NCBI GenBank assembly: GCA_023333565.1
Contig: JAJKFH010003493.1
Coordinates: 496,001-560,000, forward strand
Reading direction: 5' to 3'
DNA from: Puffinus mauretanicus
Taxonomy: Eukaryota; Chordata; Aves; Procellariiformes; Procellariidae
DNA length: 64,000 nucleotides
Shown here: piece after piece, positions 25,784-37,700 of the stretch
Layout: the number at the start of each line of letters is the position of its first letter
Numbering within the stretch: position 1 is the first letter of the stretch
Translations under genes and position numbers: made by a program
The notes under the pieces: generated by a model
The model's database searches: none
What the model was told of the DNA's origin: nothing
Seen by the model: the letters and a program-made list of their open reading frames with translations, nothing else

Positions 25784-25960
25784 TAGCATTGTGGTTAAGA
25801 TATTGGACTAAACTTGGAAGATATCTTCTGGTTCCTGGCTCTGCTGCAGACATCCTGTGTGTTCTTGGATAAACGCCTCTGGTGAGGCTAATTTCATTTA
25901 TGTGCTCATGTACATAGTAATGAGCCTCATAAACAGCCTATAAATATAATCACTTGAAAT
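25784..25960 (-). repeat. MIR-like SINE fossil (antisense)
   Basis: The plus strand reads AGCATTGTGGTTAAGATATTGGACT, then GGTTCCTGGCTCTGCTGCAGACATCCTGTGTG, then TTCTTGGATAAACG. In order this follows the MIR complement: AGCATGGTGGTTAAGAGCATGGACT, GGTTCGAATCCCAGCTCTGCCACTTACTAGCTGTGTG, ACCTTGGGCAAG. It is one of the better preserved SINE fossils in the window; the right boundary is uncertain. Confidence 0.6.
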
Positions 25961-27939
25961 AATTTTTAAGGTACAATCTCTCATATTCAGTGAGGGATTT
26001 CATGTTCTCTTGGGAAATGGGAAAGTGTTTGCTAGGCTAAAGGCATGAGTTGGATTTGGATCTATCTCAATTTCAGTGGCATCTGTGTGCACATTTAAAT
26101 TTGGCATGTGCAGACCATTACGATAAAAAAGAGTCTGCATTATTTGCACTATTTCTCATTTTCTTTCTTGGACTGGGATTGTTCCCAATTATAGGATGTC
26201 AGACTGTAAGAAGCAAGGCGAAACACACGTATAGATGATGATATCTTTGAAATATGCACTGGCTCCATGTCCTTTTTGTTCAAAATTCTTGGAAACATCC
26301 TGCAAAAATCTGTGTGCATGCACAACGGTTGTAATTATTCACACAGACCCTACTGTAAATCACAGACTCATATGTACATCTGGAAGTTACACGTCTCAAC
26401 ACACACAATGCATGTAGCTATACAGTTCACAAGTAAACTTCTACAGGAAGGGTGGTCCTAGAGCAAATGCAGATCTGCCAAATCTGCTAGCTAGGGTGGT
26501 ATTTCACCATTTGTGGTGCAAGCTACTGCTTTGCTGCTTCGGGAGCTTTGTTGGTGCTCTGGCAGCCTCTGCTACAGACATCCAGAAATCCCAAGTAAAC
26601 AACTGCTGCTCGCAGCAGGTCTACATCAGGCAGGCAGCAAGTGCAATACACCATGGACCCTGGGTCCTAGCCAGCAAACACAAACTGTGTCAAGGTTAGA
26701 CCACCATAATACTCCCAGTTTTGTTTCTCGATCCCTATTCAGCCTCTTCTTTTTCAACAAGAATGATCTCCTCCATCTATCTTTACGCAGGTGTTGACCT
26801 TCTGTGGCTTAGATAAAGCAAAAAGTAATAGGAATAAGTAAATTATACAAGTACATTTTGTAAGTCTATATCTATTGTCTGCACCTACCACCTATGTCTA
26901 ACACAGATTTTGTAAAAATATGGCTACCCACTTTCCAAGGTAGACGTGCTTTACCTGGGATATGTCATTATAGAAACTTCATCTTTTTTGTTTTAACTGA
27001 ATATATCCAGTTAAAAAGCTATGCACATGCCCTCATTTCTGTATGGATTATTTACAGGCAAAATGGTGTCTGTGTTTGAAAACACACCCCGCCAGGAATA
27101 CAGTTGCCATAAAGCAAAGAGTTTCATAATATGAAAGTGTAGCTGAAGATACTCTAGGAAGTAGTGTTCATTATTCATTTGTAAAGTAACTATTGTTTCC
27201 CTTAAATCTCTGTAGCATTCCTTGCATCATGTTACTGTTTTCAAATAACTAGAAATGCCAATATCTTAATGAATCAGACTACTACTAAATAGCTTAAGAT
27301 TGTTAGAATACCAAAACATTATCCATTTCTAACATAAAAGGGAGAAGGCAAGAAGACATCCTATAATTAAGGACATATGGAAAAGATACCTGCTATCTCC
27401 AAATGAAAAGCATCTGTTTAGATGAGATGCAATGCAGCTAGAAAACCTGTGACTGCAGCTTCTAAAAGAGCTGATAATTCAACTGTGATCACTTATATAT
27501 ATAAAAAAAGCAAGTACATAACTACTGCGTTAGGGTTTTTTTTTTCTTCTGGACAGAAGCCCTAGTGTATTATAGTTACTGAAGTGCATTCAAGTTCATT
27601 TAAGGGCAAATGTATGTTTCTGGAACTAACCCTGCTCCCTGGTCTGTTGGAGAATTAACAGCCTTAGCAATTAGGAACAGAGCCTTACCAAGCAGAACCC
27701 TTTTGTAAGGGAAAGGAGAGAAGACATGAAATGAAGAACCAGTGCCCTCTTCCCTTGCCTCTCAGGAATGGTCTGAGCTATTCGTTAAATGCCTCGGCAC
27801 TGGGGTGTCTCAGTAACAATAAGGCCTGTAGCAAAGCAAGAATCTTGACACTCCCAAGAACTTGTTAATTTTGCCAAGTAAGTTATGTCTGGGGAGCTGA
27901 AGTGGAGAAAATGAGGATGTAATAATGTCGCAATGCAAT

Positions 27940-27968
27940 ATTATAATGTTATGAATAACATTCATAAT
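27940..27968. repeat. AT-rich hairpin
   Basis: AATGTTAT and ATAACATT are exact reverse complements around GA. They are extended outward by ATTAT and ATAAT with a single bulged C. The arms total 13 bp of AT-rich stem. Confidence 0.6.
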
Positions 27969-28149
27969 GCCATCGGATACCTTCCAAAAGAAGACTACTG
28001 ATATAGCAAAAAGAAAAAAATTGGCTCATATTTTATTAAAGCTGAGGATACAGTGACAGCTCAACAGTAAACTGTATGTAACAATTACTCAGTAACAGGT
28101 TTTACAGCAAGCTTGGATAGTTTCTTGCTTGTATCCTTTTGGCATTCAC

Positions 28150-28182
28150 TTTTTTTTCTTTCTTTTTTTTTTTTTTTTTTTT
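28150..28182. repeat. T-rich tract ending in T20
   Basis: This is a T-rich run with two isolated C interruptions that ends in 20 uninterrupted T residues. It is simple low-complexity sequence and may be a decayed retroelement tail, but no element body was recognised beside it. Confidence 0.8.
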
Positions 28183-29044
28183 GTGTACTGTAATGACAAG
28201 GGCATTGCTTATGTTCACTGAAATACCTCCAACTACATACAAGCTGTGATCAGTATCACATTTACCACTGTCTCGCACTGCTCCTATATTGCTATTTTCT
28301 ATTTTTCAGGGAAATACATTTAACATACAGGCACAGAGTAAATCCAAAACGAGTCTTAAATAATCTTGTTCAGGGCAACAGAGAATAATGACTGTGTCTT
28401 CAATGAGGGGCATAATTACAACAAGCTGTCAAAGGAAACTTTAAGAAGGTTTGGGGGCAGGGGGAATTAAAAGCTATTTACCTCTATCAAAGCAGAATGA
28501 ATAAGGGTAATGAGTAATAACCCTGAGAAAATGACAACAAAGGGGAACATTCTCAGCACCATGAGTGGGAAATTAATCAAGTCCCTCTTTTGTTAAACAG
28601 GTGTTACACAATAAATTCCCTGTGTTCCACTCTGGAAAAGCATCCTTAATATTAGAAAGGAAAAAGTTCTAAGAAGAAGTAAACACAGAAAATGCTACCT
28701 TGTCCTTACGATGCATCGTTCGCAAATGTCTCAAAGCACCTTTCAGTTCAAAACAGTAAAAGAAATACCAAAGTTCAGTATCTTATGGTGTTGTGATTTA
28801 AAATCACAGAGAAAATACAATGTCGTAAATTAACCAGTAGGCAATGGATCCATAACTATGAGATCCATTTGGACAATACCAAATGATTTTCAGGAAGCTT
28901 CATGTAACAGCTAACAAAGTACGGATGTGCCTACAGGAGATACACAAACTTGGACATCTTGATTACATCTACACCACCTTGGTCCCCTAAGCCAGGGAAT
29001 ACTTAGTTCAAGTCAGAGCAGCACAATGCAGTTGTGTAAACAGA

Positions 29045-29235
29045 AGACTGAAAATCAGGAAATCCTTAGTTCTAAAATGGGATCCAACTGTGCCCCTTTT
29101 TCCTGTCCACAAAAAAGTTAATGAAGCAACCTAAGTCACCCGCCCTCTCCTCCCTCTTGGACAGAAATAGTAGTATATAACTACCAGTCTCAGTGAAGTG
29201 TTGGATGGATTAAATAAATTAACATGGGCGGATTA
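29045..29235 (-). repeat. MIR-like SINE fossil (antisense)
   Basis: Pieces in MIR-complement order are visible: TTAGTTCTAAAATGGGATCCAACTGTGCCCC, CTAAGTCACCCGCCCTCTCCTCCC, AATAGTAGTATATAACTACC and GTGTTGGATGGATTAAATAAATTAACA. The last corresponds to the consensus GTTGTGAGGATTAAATGAGTTAATA. It overlaps a small tandem duplication at its right end. Confidence 0.45.
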
Positions 29236-29248
29236 AATAAGTTCACAT
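29207..29248. repeat. Short tandem duplication, period 23
   Basis: GGATTAAATAAATTAACAT (29,207-29,225) recurs as GGATTAAATAAGTTCACAT (29,230-29,248), matching at 17 of 19 positions. It appears to have duplicated the end of the MIR-like fossil. Confidence 0.8.
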
Positions 29249-29889
29249 CTTCAACACATTTTGAGGAAGAAAAAGGCTCTATAAGCATTAGATATTACTG
29301 AAATAGTGAGCAGAAGATCTTTTCAAGGGGGAATTACTACATTTCCTTTCTTTATATATCGATTACTCATTAATGCAGCAAAACAAAGAAAGATTGGATT
29401 TGACAGTTCTCAAGGAATGGTTTTCACTGTTACATATGCTCTTGATTTGACACTACAAATAAAAACGTTTTTCAGTGGACCCCTGATCATGTTCCCAAAT
29501 CATTCCCGAGGGCTACAATTTTAAGACTTTCTGTGCAAATTATCTTCTCTAATGTCCAGTCCAGCTTAGTCATATATTTAAGAAATAGGCATGCACAAAG
29601 CATGTGACTGCTATTCCTTGTAAAATTATTTCAGAACAATTAGATGCTTACTCATTTCCGGGATTGCGAAATATGCCTTGCACCTCTGCACCTTCAGATT
29701 TATCTAAAAATATAAAAAATCTAAATCTATTTGTTAAAATAAATCTAAAAAAACTGAAAAACAAAGGCCGCTCCTAAGCAAAAAAACAAGAGTATCAAAT
29801 GTTCTGTATTAAAGAGCTAATGTGAATGCCCAAGAGATCTGTGTGTTTTAATGAAAAGCTATGAAAAAGGCAGGTAAAGGCATTATATC

Positions 29890-29968
29890 AGATCATAAAA
29901 CTGCGAGCTGAAAAACAGTTCAGGAAACTGAAACGCAAGAAGGACACCTTGCCAAGATCATTTCGCCC
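29890..29968 (+). repeat. MIR-like SINE fossil
   Basis: CAGGAAACTGAAACGCAAGA followed by ACCTTGCCAAGATCAT resembles the MIR sense-strand segment GAGGAAACTGAGGCACAGAG then ACTTGCCCAAGGTCAC. The left part is too decayed to place. Confidence 0.4.
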
Positions 29969-30519
29969 TTTATATCAAATACCAAATTTACAAATTGCAG
30001 TAAATTAAGGTTAAAAAAACCCCACCAACCAACGAAAACAAACCCCCAAACAACACCCTTTCTTCACTTTGTCCATTTAGGCAACTGCTGTAGTTGCGGC
30101 AAGGGACGTAGGTAGCTGAATTCCAGTAGCTACTATAAATGAGACTGAATAGAAGGGTGGCGTTTGGAAAACACCCTCTAGGAAGAAATGAGCCGTGTAG
30201 AGAAAACATGAGAACCCTTTTGCAGAATACAAGGCACAAAATTGCTTTTGAATTTTGCTCTTCTTTTAGAAGCTATTCGAAAATAAATAATGTTCTTCTA
30301 GTAACCATAAATAATTGTTTTAAAAGGAGAATGGTCCTGTATAAGCAATCTCGGTGTCAAAGTCCAAAGAGAAATAGAGGGCTCTAAAAGGCGCAAAATT
30401 TACTCTCAAGCCAGGCACCTTCCTCCACCATCTGCTTTGGAAAGTCTTCCCCAAAAAGCTTTCATAGCTTTTTTATTATGCAGTTTTGCTTCACGTTGAA
30501 CAAATATAATTAAAAGTAA

Positions 30520-30585
30520 TGGTACATAAATGTGAGAGTCATGGGCCTTGGATAAGTCAGTGAACCTATGCCAAGTTATCCTAGC
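30520..30585 (-). repeat. MIR-like SINE fragment (antisense)
   Basis: The plus-strand stretch GGGCCTTGGATAAGTCAGTG followed by AACCTATGCC resembles the MIR complement segment GTGACCTTGGGCAAGTCACT then TAACCTCTCTGTGCC. The match is short, so this is a weak call. Confidence 0.35.
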
Positions 30586-33500
30586 TGCATATTTGGCCCT
30601 CAAGTGAGATTTCCCCTGAACATATACAAGCCTTACATTGCGTATTAACTTGCTCTGTTTAGAATAAGACAGGAAAGTTGATCCAGTCCCACTAAATTTT
30701 GAAGAACCAATATATGTCTTGAAGCACACGAAAAGAAATCTCCTTTACCCAGACTACACGCTTAGAATACATCCAGGCTTTCTGTGTGTCATCGGCCATG
30801 CTGAGCAGGCAGGCCTATGATTTCTAATCTAATCAACCTCAGAGTGATTGTGAAAGCAACAGCTGTGTCTGAGCAATTGGAAAAATAGATACAGAACAAA
30901 GGGGAAGACCCATCTCAACAGGGCTTCTCCCTCAAGTGCATAAACTCAGCTTCAGTGGAAAGTATAAATATTTCATTCACTATTTTGTACTGTATTTCTC
31001 CTGCGATTTGTGCTCCAACTACTTTCTTTTAAAGGTGCATTAATGTCTTCTTTTAACAGCATCCCTTCTAAACTTTTCCCCTTGCTTAATGGGCCTGAAG
31101 GGATTAAACCCTTAGCAGAAAAATGCATCTGTTGTACATAACATCACAGTATTAGACTATCATAATACCAACTCATTTATTTTCATTTTGTGGAAGTATA
31201 CCTTCCCTTGAGAATGATGCTACAGGGTATATTTCCTTCCTGATGCTTCCTTTCATGTATTGTATGATATTAAGGAGAAACACTTGTATTCAGACATCAG
31301 AAGCCCAAGGCCCACTTTTTGCCTTGCATTATAAGGCCACATTATACCAGAAAGATAGCTAGGCTGACTAGCAAAGAGCTCCAGAAATCCTGCCTGTCTC
31401 AAAGAAAAGCGATGCATGTTCTTTGCGCTTGTCGCAGTTCTGGACACTGACCAGACTGAACTGACTTAAATTTGCTTTTGGTTTAGGTGACTTCCTTGTG
31501 CATAAATTAGAGAAAGCTGAGCTTAACATTTCAGCAAGGTCAGCTGTGATCTCATACTGCTGGAACCCATACCACAACAGTCAACATCAGCACAAACAAT
31601 ACTGCCATTCATCTTGTATTGTTGGGCAAGTCTTCATCTACACGCAGTCTCAGCTATGGTAGTCCTTTGGTTTTGCAATAAATAGGATTCCCTGCAAGGA
31701 GTGCTCATAGTCTCCACCATATACAAAATCAAGACCAGGTAACCAAAATAGCCTTGAAATCAAGAAATTTGAGGGACTATAGTTATTAAAACTGGTAACT
31801 ATACTTAGTCACTTTGGTAACTTAGCTTTGGTAAACTTACCAAGTTTTTATAGTTCACCTGAATGGAAAGATGTTACTGCATCTGTAAACTAACTTCACT
31901 TTAAGACTGCTAAAAGAAGCTGTGTATATTTGGTGCCAGAATCATAAGGGTCTTCAGTTTCTTAAACAGATACATGACAGTTCAGTAGGATTTTCAAAAA
32001 GCATCTGGACACCCACTCCGGGGTACATCTGTCTAGATTTTGAGCAACTGCATGTCTTCAATCACTGGCATCTAATTTGGCTGATTTAACCCCTTTCACA
32101 CTTACATGCCAAAGCCTACCTGACTTCCCAACACATTTCTAATGAGTATAGTAATGACAAAAAATATTGCACAACCATTTGGAGATCCAGGAAACTCTTT
32201 CGACGTTTTCTTTGAAAGAGCATAGGCACAGTGCAAAGCATTTCCTAGATACCCACAGAGATAAACTCTTCTGGAGCAACAGCTGCTGCAGGCAATGGTA
32301 GGAGCAACCCTCAAACTTGGGTGCAGTTCTCTTTCTTCTCAGTGAGAGGTTAAAACAGCCAGACTTTCTCTCATTGCTGCAATAAGCAGGATACGAAATA
32401 GTATTTCAGAGAGAATGGCAAGGAAGCAATCGCTTTTATTAGCTATATAACACCTTTACATATAGCACCAGATAACATTATCCACAGCGGTTGGCAGCCT
32501 TTAGGACAGAAATATGTGAAGTTAGAAACAATACAGTACCCCGCTGCTTTTAGTGTGAAAATTATCATACTGGGGGGAAAGACCTCAAGCATTTAGGTGG
32601 ATTTGAAATGCATCCATTCCCTACCCAACAGCAACACGGAGTAGCTAATACACTGTACACTTCCTGCTAGGACTTGTTGAAAAAAAAATTAACAATGCTC
32701 TAGAATACTTCAGAAAAACTGAACATTTCCAAACATGCCAGATTTTCATATTTTATCTTGTTTTTGTTAGCATACTGTGAAGAACTTATGCTTTGTGATA
32801 TAATTCTACAAACAAACTATGGAGAAGGATTCTAGTTTTGTAGAGGAATTGCAGAGGTTGCATGTTGAAGGATAAAAACATACGACAGCTACTTTCCTAT
32901 CAGGGCAAGAGAGGAAGGACAGCCTTAGGCAAAAATTTCCAGGGGCAGTTTTGAAGAAGCAAGTTGTTGAATTGAGTGGAGAAGGGTGTTTAATTCTCCT
33001 ACCTAACACGATAGTGATCAGGAAGAAATACAGAGCCAATGCTTAATGGTTCAAATGGAGATGTTGGCAAGGAGCTGTTTTGGAAAGAGACAGATCTGCA
33101 GTGGTTTTGACTCAATTTTAGTGTATGCTCAACTGAAAACCCAAAGTGCTGAAGAGTGAAAATGTACCAAATTTTCCTGATTGTTTCTTTATGCTAGCCT
33201 TTTTGCAGGATCCTGCACTCTTCCAGAGCTAAGGGCAGTCATCAGTCTTACCTTAAGAGAAATTCAAGATGTCTGGTAAATAACACAGGCAGAAGATGGA
33301 GGGGTGAGGGAAAGAGCCATTACTTCTCTCACTCAGTTAGAAAGTAGATTATACAGCCCGCAGTACGTTTGCAATGCGACAGACTTCCTAGAGTACACAA
33401 GTGCGTTAATCAATAGTTAGGATGGGTCTAAATGTATAACAAGCTTCATCTTTTGAGAACTCATATTATCCAAGAGGGGGGTTAATGAACATTAGTACAA

Positions 33501-34691
33501 AACAGAACTATGGTTGCAAAATCCTAAAATGACGGAGAGGAAAATAACACCGGCTTGGAATCACTGCAGGCTTAGCCACTGAATGATGCTGAGAAGGGCA
33601 CAGTCCCTGTTGACTGAAACTAGAGATGAATTCAAGCCACACAAATTCCAGCTCAGTTTCAGACTTGCCATTATTTTTGCAACCCTGCACAAATCAGCAA
33701 TCTACTGTGACTGGACTGCCCTTGCTGTCCTTCTTTTTCCCAGTGCAAGCAGTGAAATAGTCTGCTCTGCCTAACGCACAGAATTACTGAGGAAGAAACC
33801 TGTGCTTCTTACCCCTTTCCATGACTTTCCTGTTTACTCTAAAGCTTTTTCCATTAGCAAGAAAAAGCAAATGCATTTGACATCCATCTTGCAGCAACGT
33901 ATGGTTGCATAATCTTTCAGTCTGGTCAGCTTTCCCAGTTGTCTTTCATCTTCCCTGCATAAGGGGACAACAGATTTCAAAGACAACAGATTCTCCACTT
34001 ATGTCTTGGGACAACACTGGGACATCTTCCCCGAGGAAGGCATTTTCTTGCTGTTTTGTTTTTGTAAATTAGCAGCAACATCTTCTGAGATTCTTGCTAA
34101 ACCTTCGGGGCTGGTTTTCCTTTGTGAGGTGTCTGACTAAGGTGTCAACTGTGTTTTCGCATTGGACAGCCAACACATACTGCTTTGCTGGTGTTTTCAT
34201 TATGCTGAACTATATAAAAACCAAGGGACAGTGTGAAAGGCAGAGCACACAGTATTGTATTAATGACAGCATCTGAAATATTTTCACGTTCATCTATTTC
34301 AGGATATGGATAAGATACCTGCGTCGGGGTGGCAAACGCTATTAGATGACTGTTTTCCATACCACCAATGCATGTCCAGCAAAAATACACAGCCCTGTTG
34401 TGCAATTTTGTGGTCTGTTTTACTTTAGCCTCAGCTGATAGTTCTCATTTATTTCTTGACATCATGTATAATGTGGAAGCTCCTGAGACCAAGAACTTTA
34501 CTAGGAAATAAAAATTGACTTGTTTTGGTTCTTCCTCCATTATGGAGAAATGTTCAATTAGAAATCCCCAGAAGAGACCAAATCTTTAATGTTTGGTATG
34601 TTGGCACTTTTAGAAAATCAGCCTATTTTGAATTGCCTCTTGTTAAGCACTGAGGATCAAATTTGCTTATCAGTTTTGAAAATATGGATAC

Positions 34692-34713
34692 ATCTATCTA
34701 TCTATCTATCTAT
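34692..34713. repeat. (ATCT)5 microsatellite
   Basis: There are five perfect ATCT units followed by AT. This is a simple tetranucleotide repeat with no other feature beside it. Confidence 0.95.
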
Positions 34714-37700
34714 AAAATTCCTTTTACATCCTATGTGTGCTATCCACACATTTAATAAATCTGAGATGGGTCCAAGACTATATTGATCTTCAGATGTTGG
34801 CTGTATATATTAATTTCTACTTCTTTTTTCAGAGTGTATTTCACTCATTGACAAGGTAATTGGACCACTGGGTAGGTATAATGCTACAACCATGACTGCT
34901 TCCACAGAAAGCCCCTTTCTGATTGCATTTTAAGTTACTTTTCCCCAAGTCTCCTTCATCAATAAGTGTTGACATTTGTGCAGCAATGGGGGATTACCTG
35001 AATGATGTAGAAAATGAATATATGAAATTACCAGGCGCTTGTGATGGCTGGCCAGAAAGGCTATAAAAGCAATAAGCACCTGAGTCAGGTAAAAAGTTTG
35101 AATATGCATGTAATATGAGAATATTGCCAATCGTAAGTACTCTGTTCTATTCAAATCTGCAATAAACATCACCATGCAGGCCGAGTTTCAACTTGTCAAA
35201 CTGATCAAAACCCAAGTTGTGCATGTGAACTGAAAAGTAAGAAGAAAGAAAAAAGCTCCATCAGGCAGTAATGTCGTTCATCTTTCAAGTAAGGAAATAA
35301 TGACTCTGCATGCATTCCTTTCTGCAGGACGATGACCGCAGTTTTTGTGGAACACAGGCAAAGATAAGATTTGCTTTCTTATCCCTTGAGTTGGCATATA
35401 ACAACAGCTGTCCTAAGGATTACTAATAGGAAACAAAGCCTGGAAATTCTGCAAAGATTTCAAGGTACCATAGAAGCTAAAGTTGAAAAGACCGAATCAG
35501 TACTGGGTTAGTCAGACCAGCATCCCTCTCACTGCAGGCACACTGCTAGCCCAATTCCCTTCTCACTGAAAGTCAAGAATCTCCAGGCAGTGATGTCTGC
35601 CATGCTTCAAAAGAAGATCATTTCATTACACTGCTAGGGTCAAATTCTAAACTTAGATGTATTAATATAGAGCTACTCTGTTGAAAGCAGAAGAACTGCT
35701 TCAAACCATTATATAAAGATAAAATTACTGTTTTTACCTGAATATAAGGAGACCATGACTTTTATTTATTTGCATGTGTACACATCTTCTTTAAGAGGGC
35801 AAGTATGACCTTGCATTCAAGGAGACCTCAACATGCTTATATCCTGTAAAGGAGAAACTCGGCCTTCCTACATCCTCCTCCGCTCTCCCATCAGATCCCT
35901 GTCTGACTTCCCAACTCATGATCATTGCTCTCCAAATCCTCGCCCTCCCAACCCACTTTTAAGTGCTGAGTGAGGTAGCAGGAGCTGGAGCTTGCACTGA
36001 AATCCTACAAGACTACCTCACGCAAGAGCAAGTTGGATGCTGAGCAGCCAGATCTTGCTGAATTCCTGCTGGCTGCCTTGCACAGCAGCGAGAAAGTGCA
36101 AACCAGCTGACTGACAGTGCCTGGCTCCTGCCTCACGCATAGATAAGACATTGCTCAAATGTAAGGCCAGATATATTGTAGAAAAATTTCCTTGAAAAAA
36201 GGATTCTCTTAACACTCAGATTAATATGGCAGAATTAAGAACTCGTGTGTCCTTTTGATTTGTATTAAAAAACTTCAACTTCCTTTTTGGGGAAGCTCCA
36301 TGAGGTAAATCCCCATCTCCTCATTCCACAGTCTAAACCAATAAATTCACAGAAACTTGATCAACTTCAGAAGTTATTCAGAAATTGTATTGGGGCAAAT
36401 GAACATATAGTTTCCATCTTTCTTCCCAGTTAGCTAGTTAAGTAACCAATTTTTCTTAGAGGGACTCATTTCACATTCCTCAACTATTCCTATTCCTCTT
36501 GTCCCTAAGAAATTTAATAAAGAATAGGTTCCTTAGAAATTGTCATTTAAATTGACCACCAAGAGTAATGCAGTTTTCATCTTTCCTCAAGAGGAAGAAG
36601 GTAACTGATTTTATTTTAGCACAAATTTCACCCAAGCTATATTTCTGTAAAGTCAACATTCTTACTACTCTCCAAACAACTTCTTTTAAAAATGATCCTG
36701 TATCTGCCATACCTAAGGATCATACCAAAGCTTTGAAGTGATTTAATAGCAGACAGCCACTAGCCAAAAGAAATAATTTGCAAACTTCAGAAGCTATAGA
36801 AATTCATTGCTTCTTTTAGCTGATTATATAGCTAAGCTTATACAAAACAAATTTTAATTATTGTTAAAGAGCAGTAAGAGTGTAAATTCAAGCTGGGTCT
36901 CTCAGAAAAAAATTAAACAGTCTATAAATAGTATCTCAAAATAAAATGCACTAGCTACACTCTGTGCTAAAAATAAATGATCCTGCTATTATTCTAGTGA
37001 AATATTTTTTAAAATCTTCTAAAGTCTGATCCAAGGCCCTGGGATTCACCCCCAGCCAGTAAAGCTGGTTAGAGAGAGAGTAGATATAGCTCATGACTAC
37101 ATAATTACCACAAGAAATCCTAAGTTTTGCTTGTAGAAAAGGAGAAAATAGTTTTTTCTGCTGCGTGATACCATACCGTCTTCCCATTTTAATGGTAGTC
37201 AGACCACTGCAAGATATCCAAAATACATAATTTCCAGTTCAGGCAACAGGTTTAAACCCACCAAAATACTAATTAAATGTTTCTTCCCAGCAAGCATAAA
37301 TAAACCATGGAACTCATTGCTAGAAGATAGCAAATAGACCAAAAGCATGGAAAGGTTGAAAAATCTTAAGGCCATCAGCAGCTACAAAATACTATGATTT
37401 ACATGTAACTGGGATAAGGCAGTCATACACTGCCAAAGGTTGAAAACCATATTAGTGGAAAGATCACTACATAGGTCCTATTAACAGCCTGTTCTTTGAC
37501 CTCTGGGCTGGCCTGAGCCTGTCTGGGTGTTCTTGCATATCCACAGGCATGGCCGAGAACTTCTCTCCACCACTCTCCAAGGCACCCGGATCGGGACATT
37601 CTGGTTGAGTTGACCTTGCTCTCTCCCAAAGCCAGGTATATGCATTTCAAACCGAGAAGAGAGCTAACTGATAGAGCAGTAAACAGTAAACGTTTTGGAA

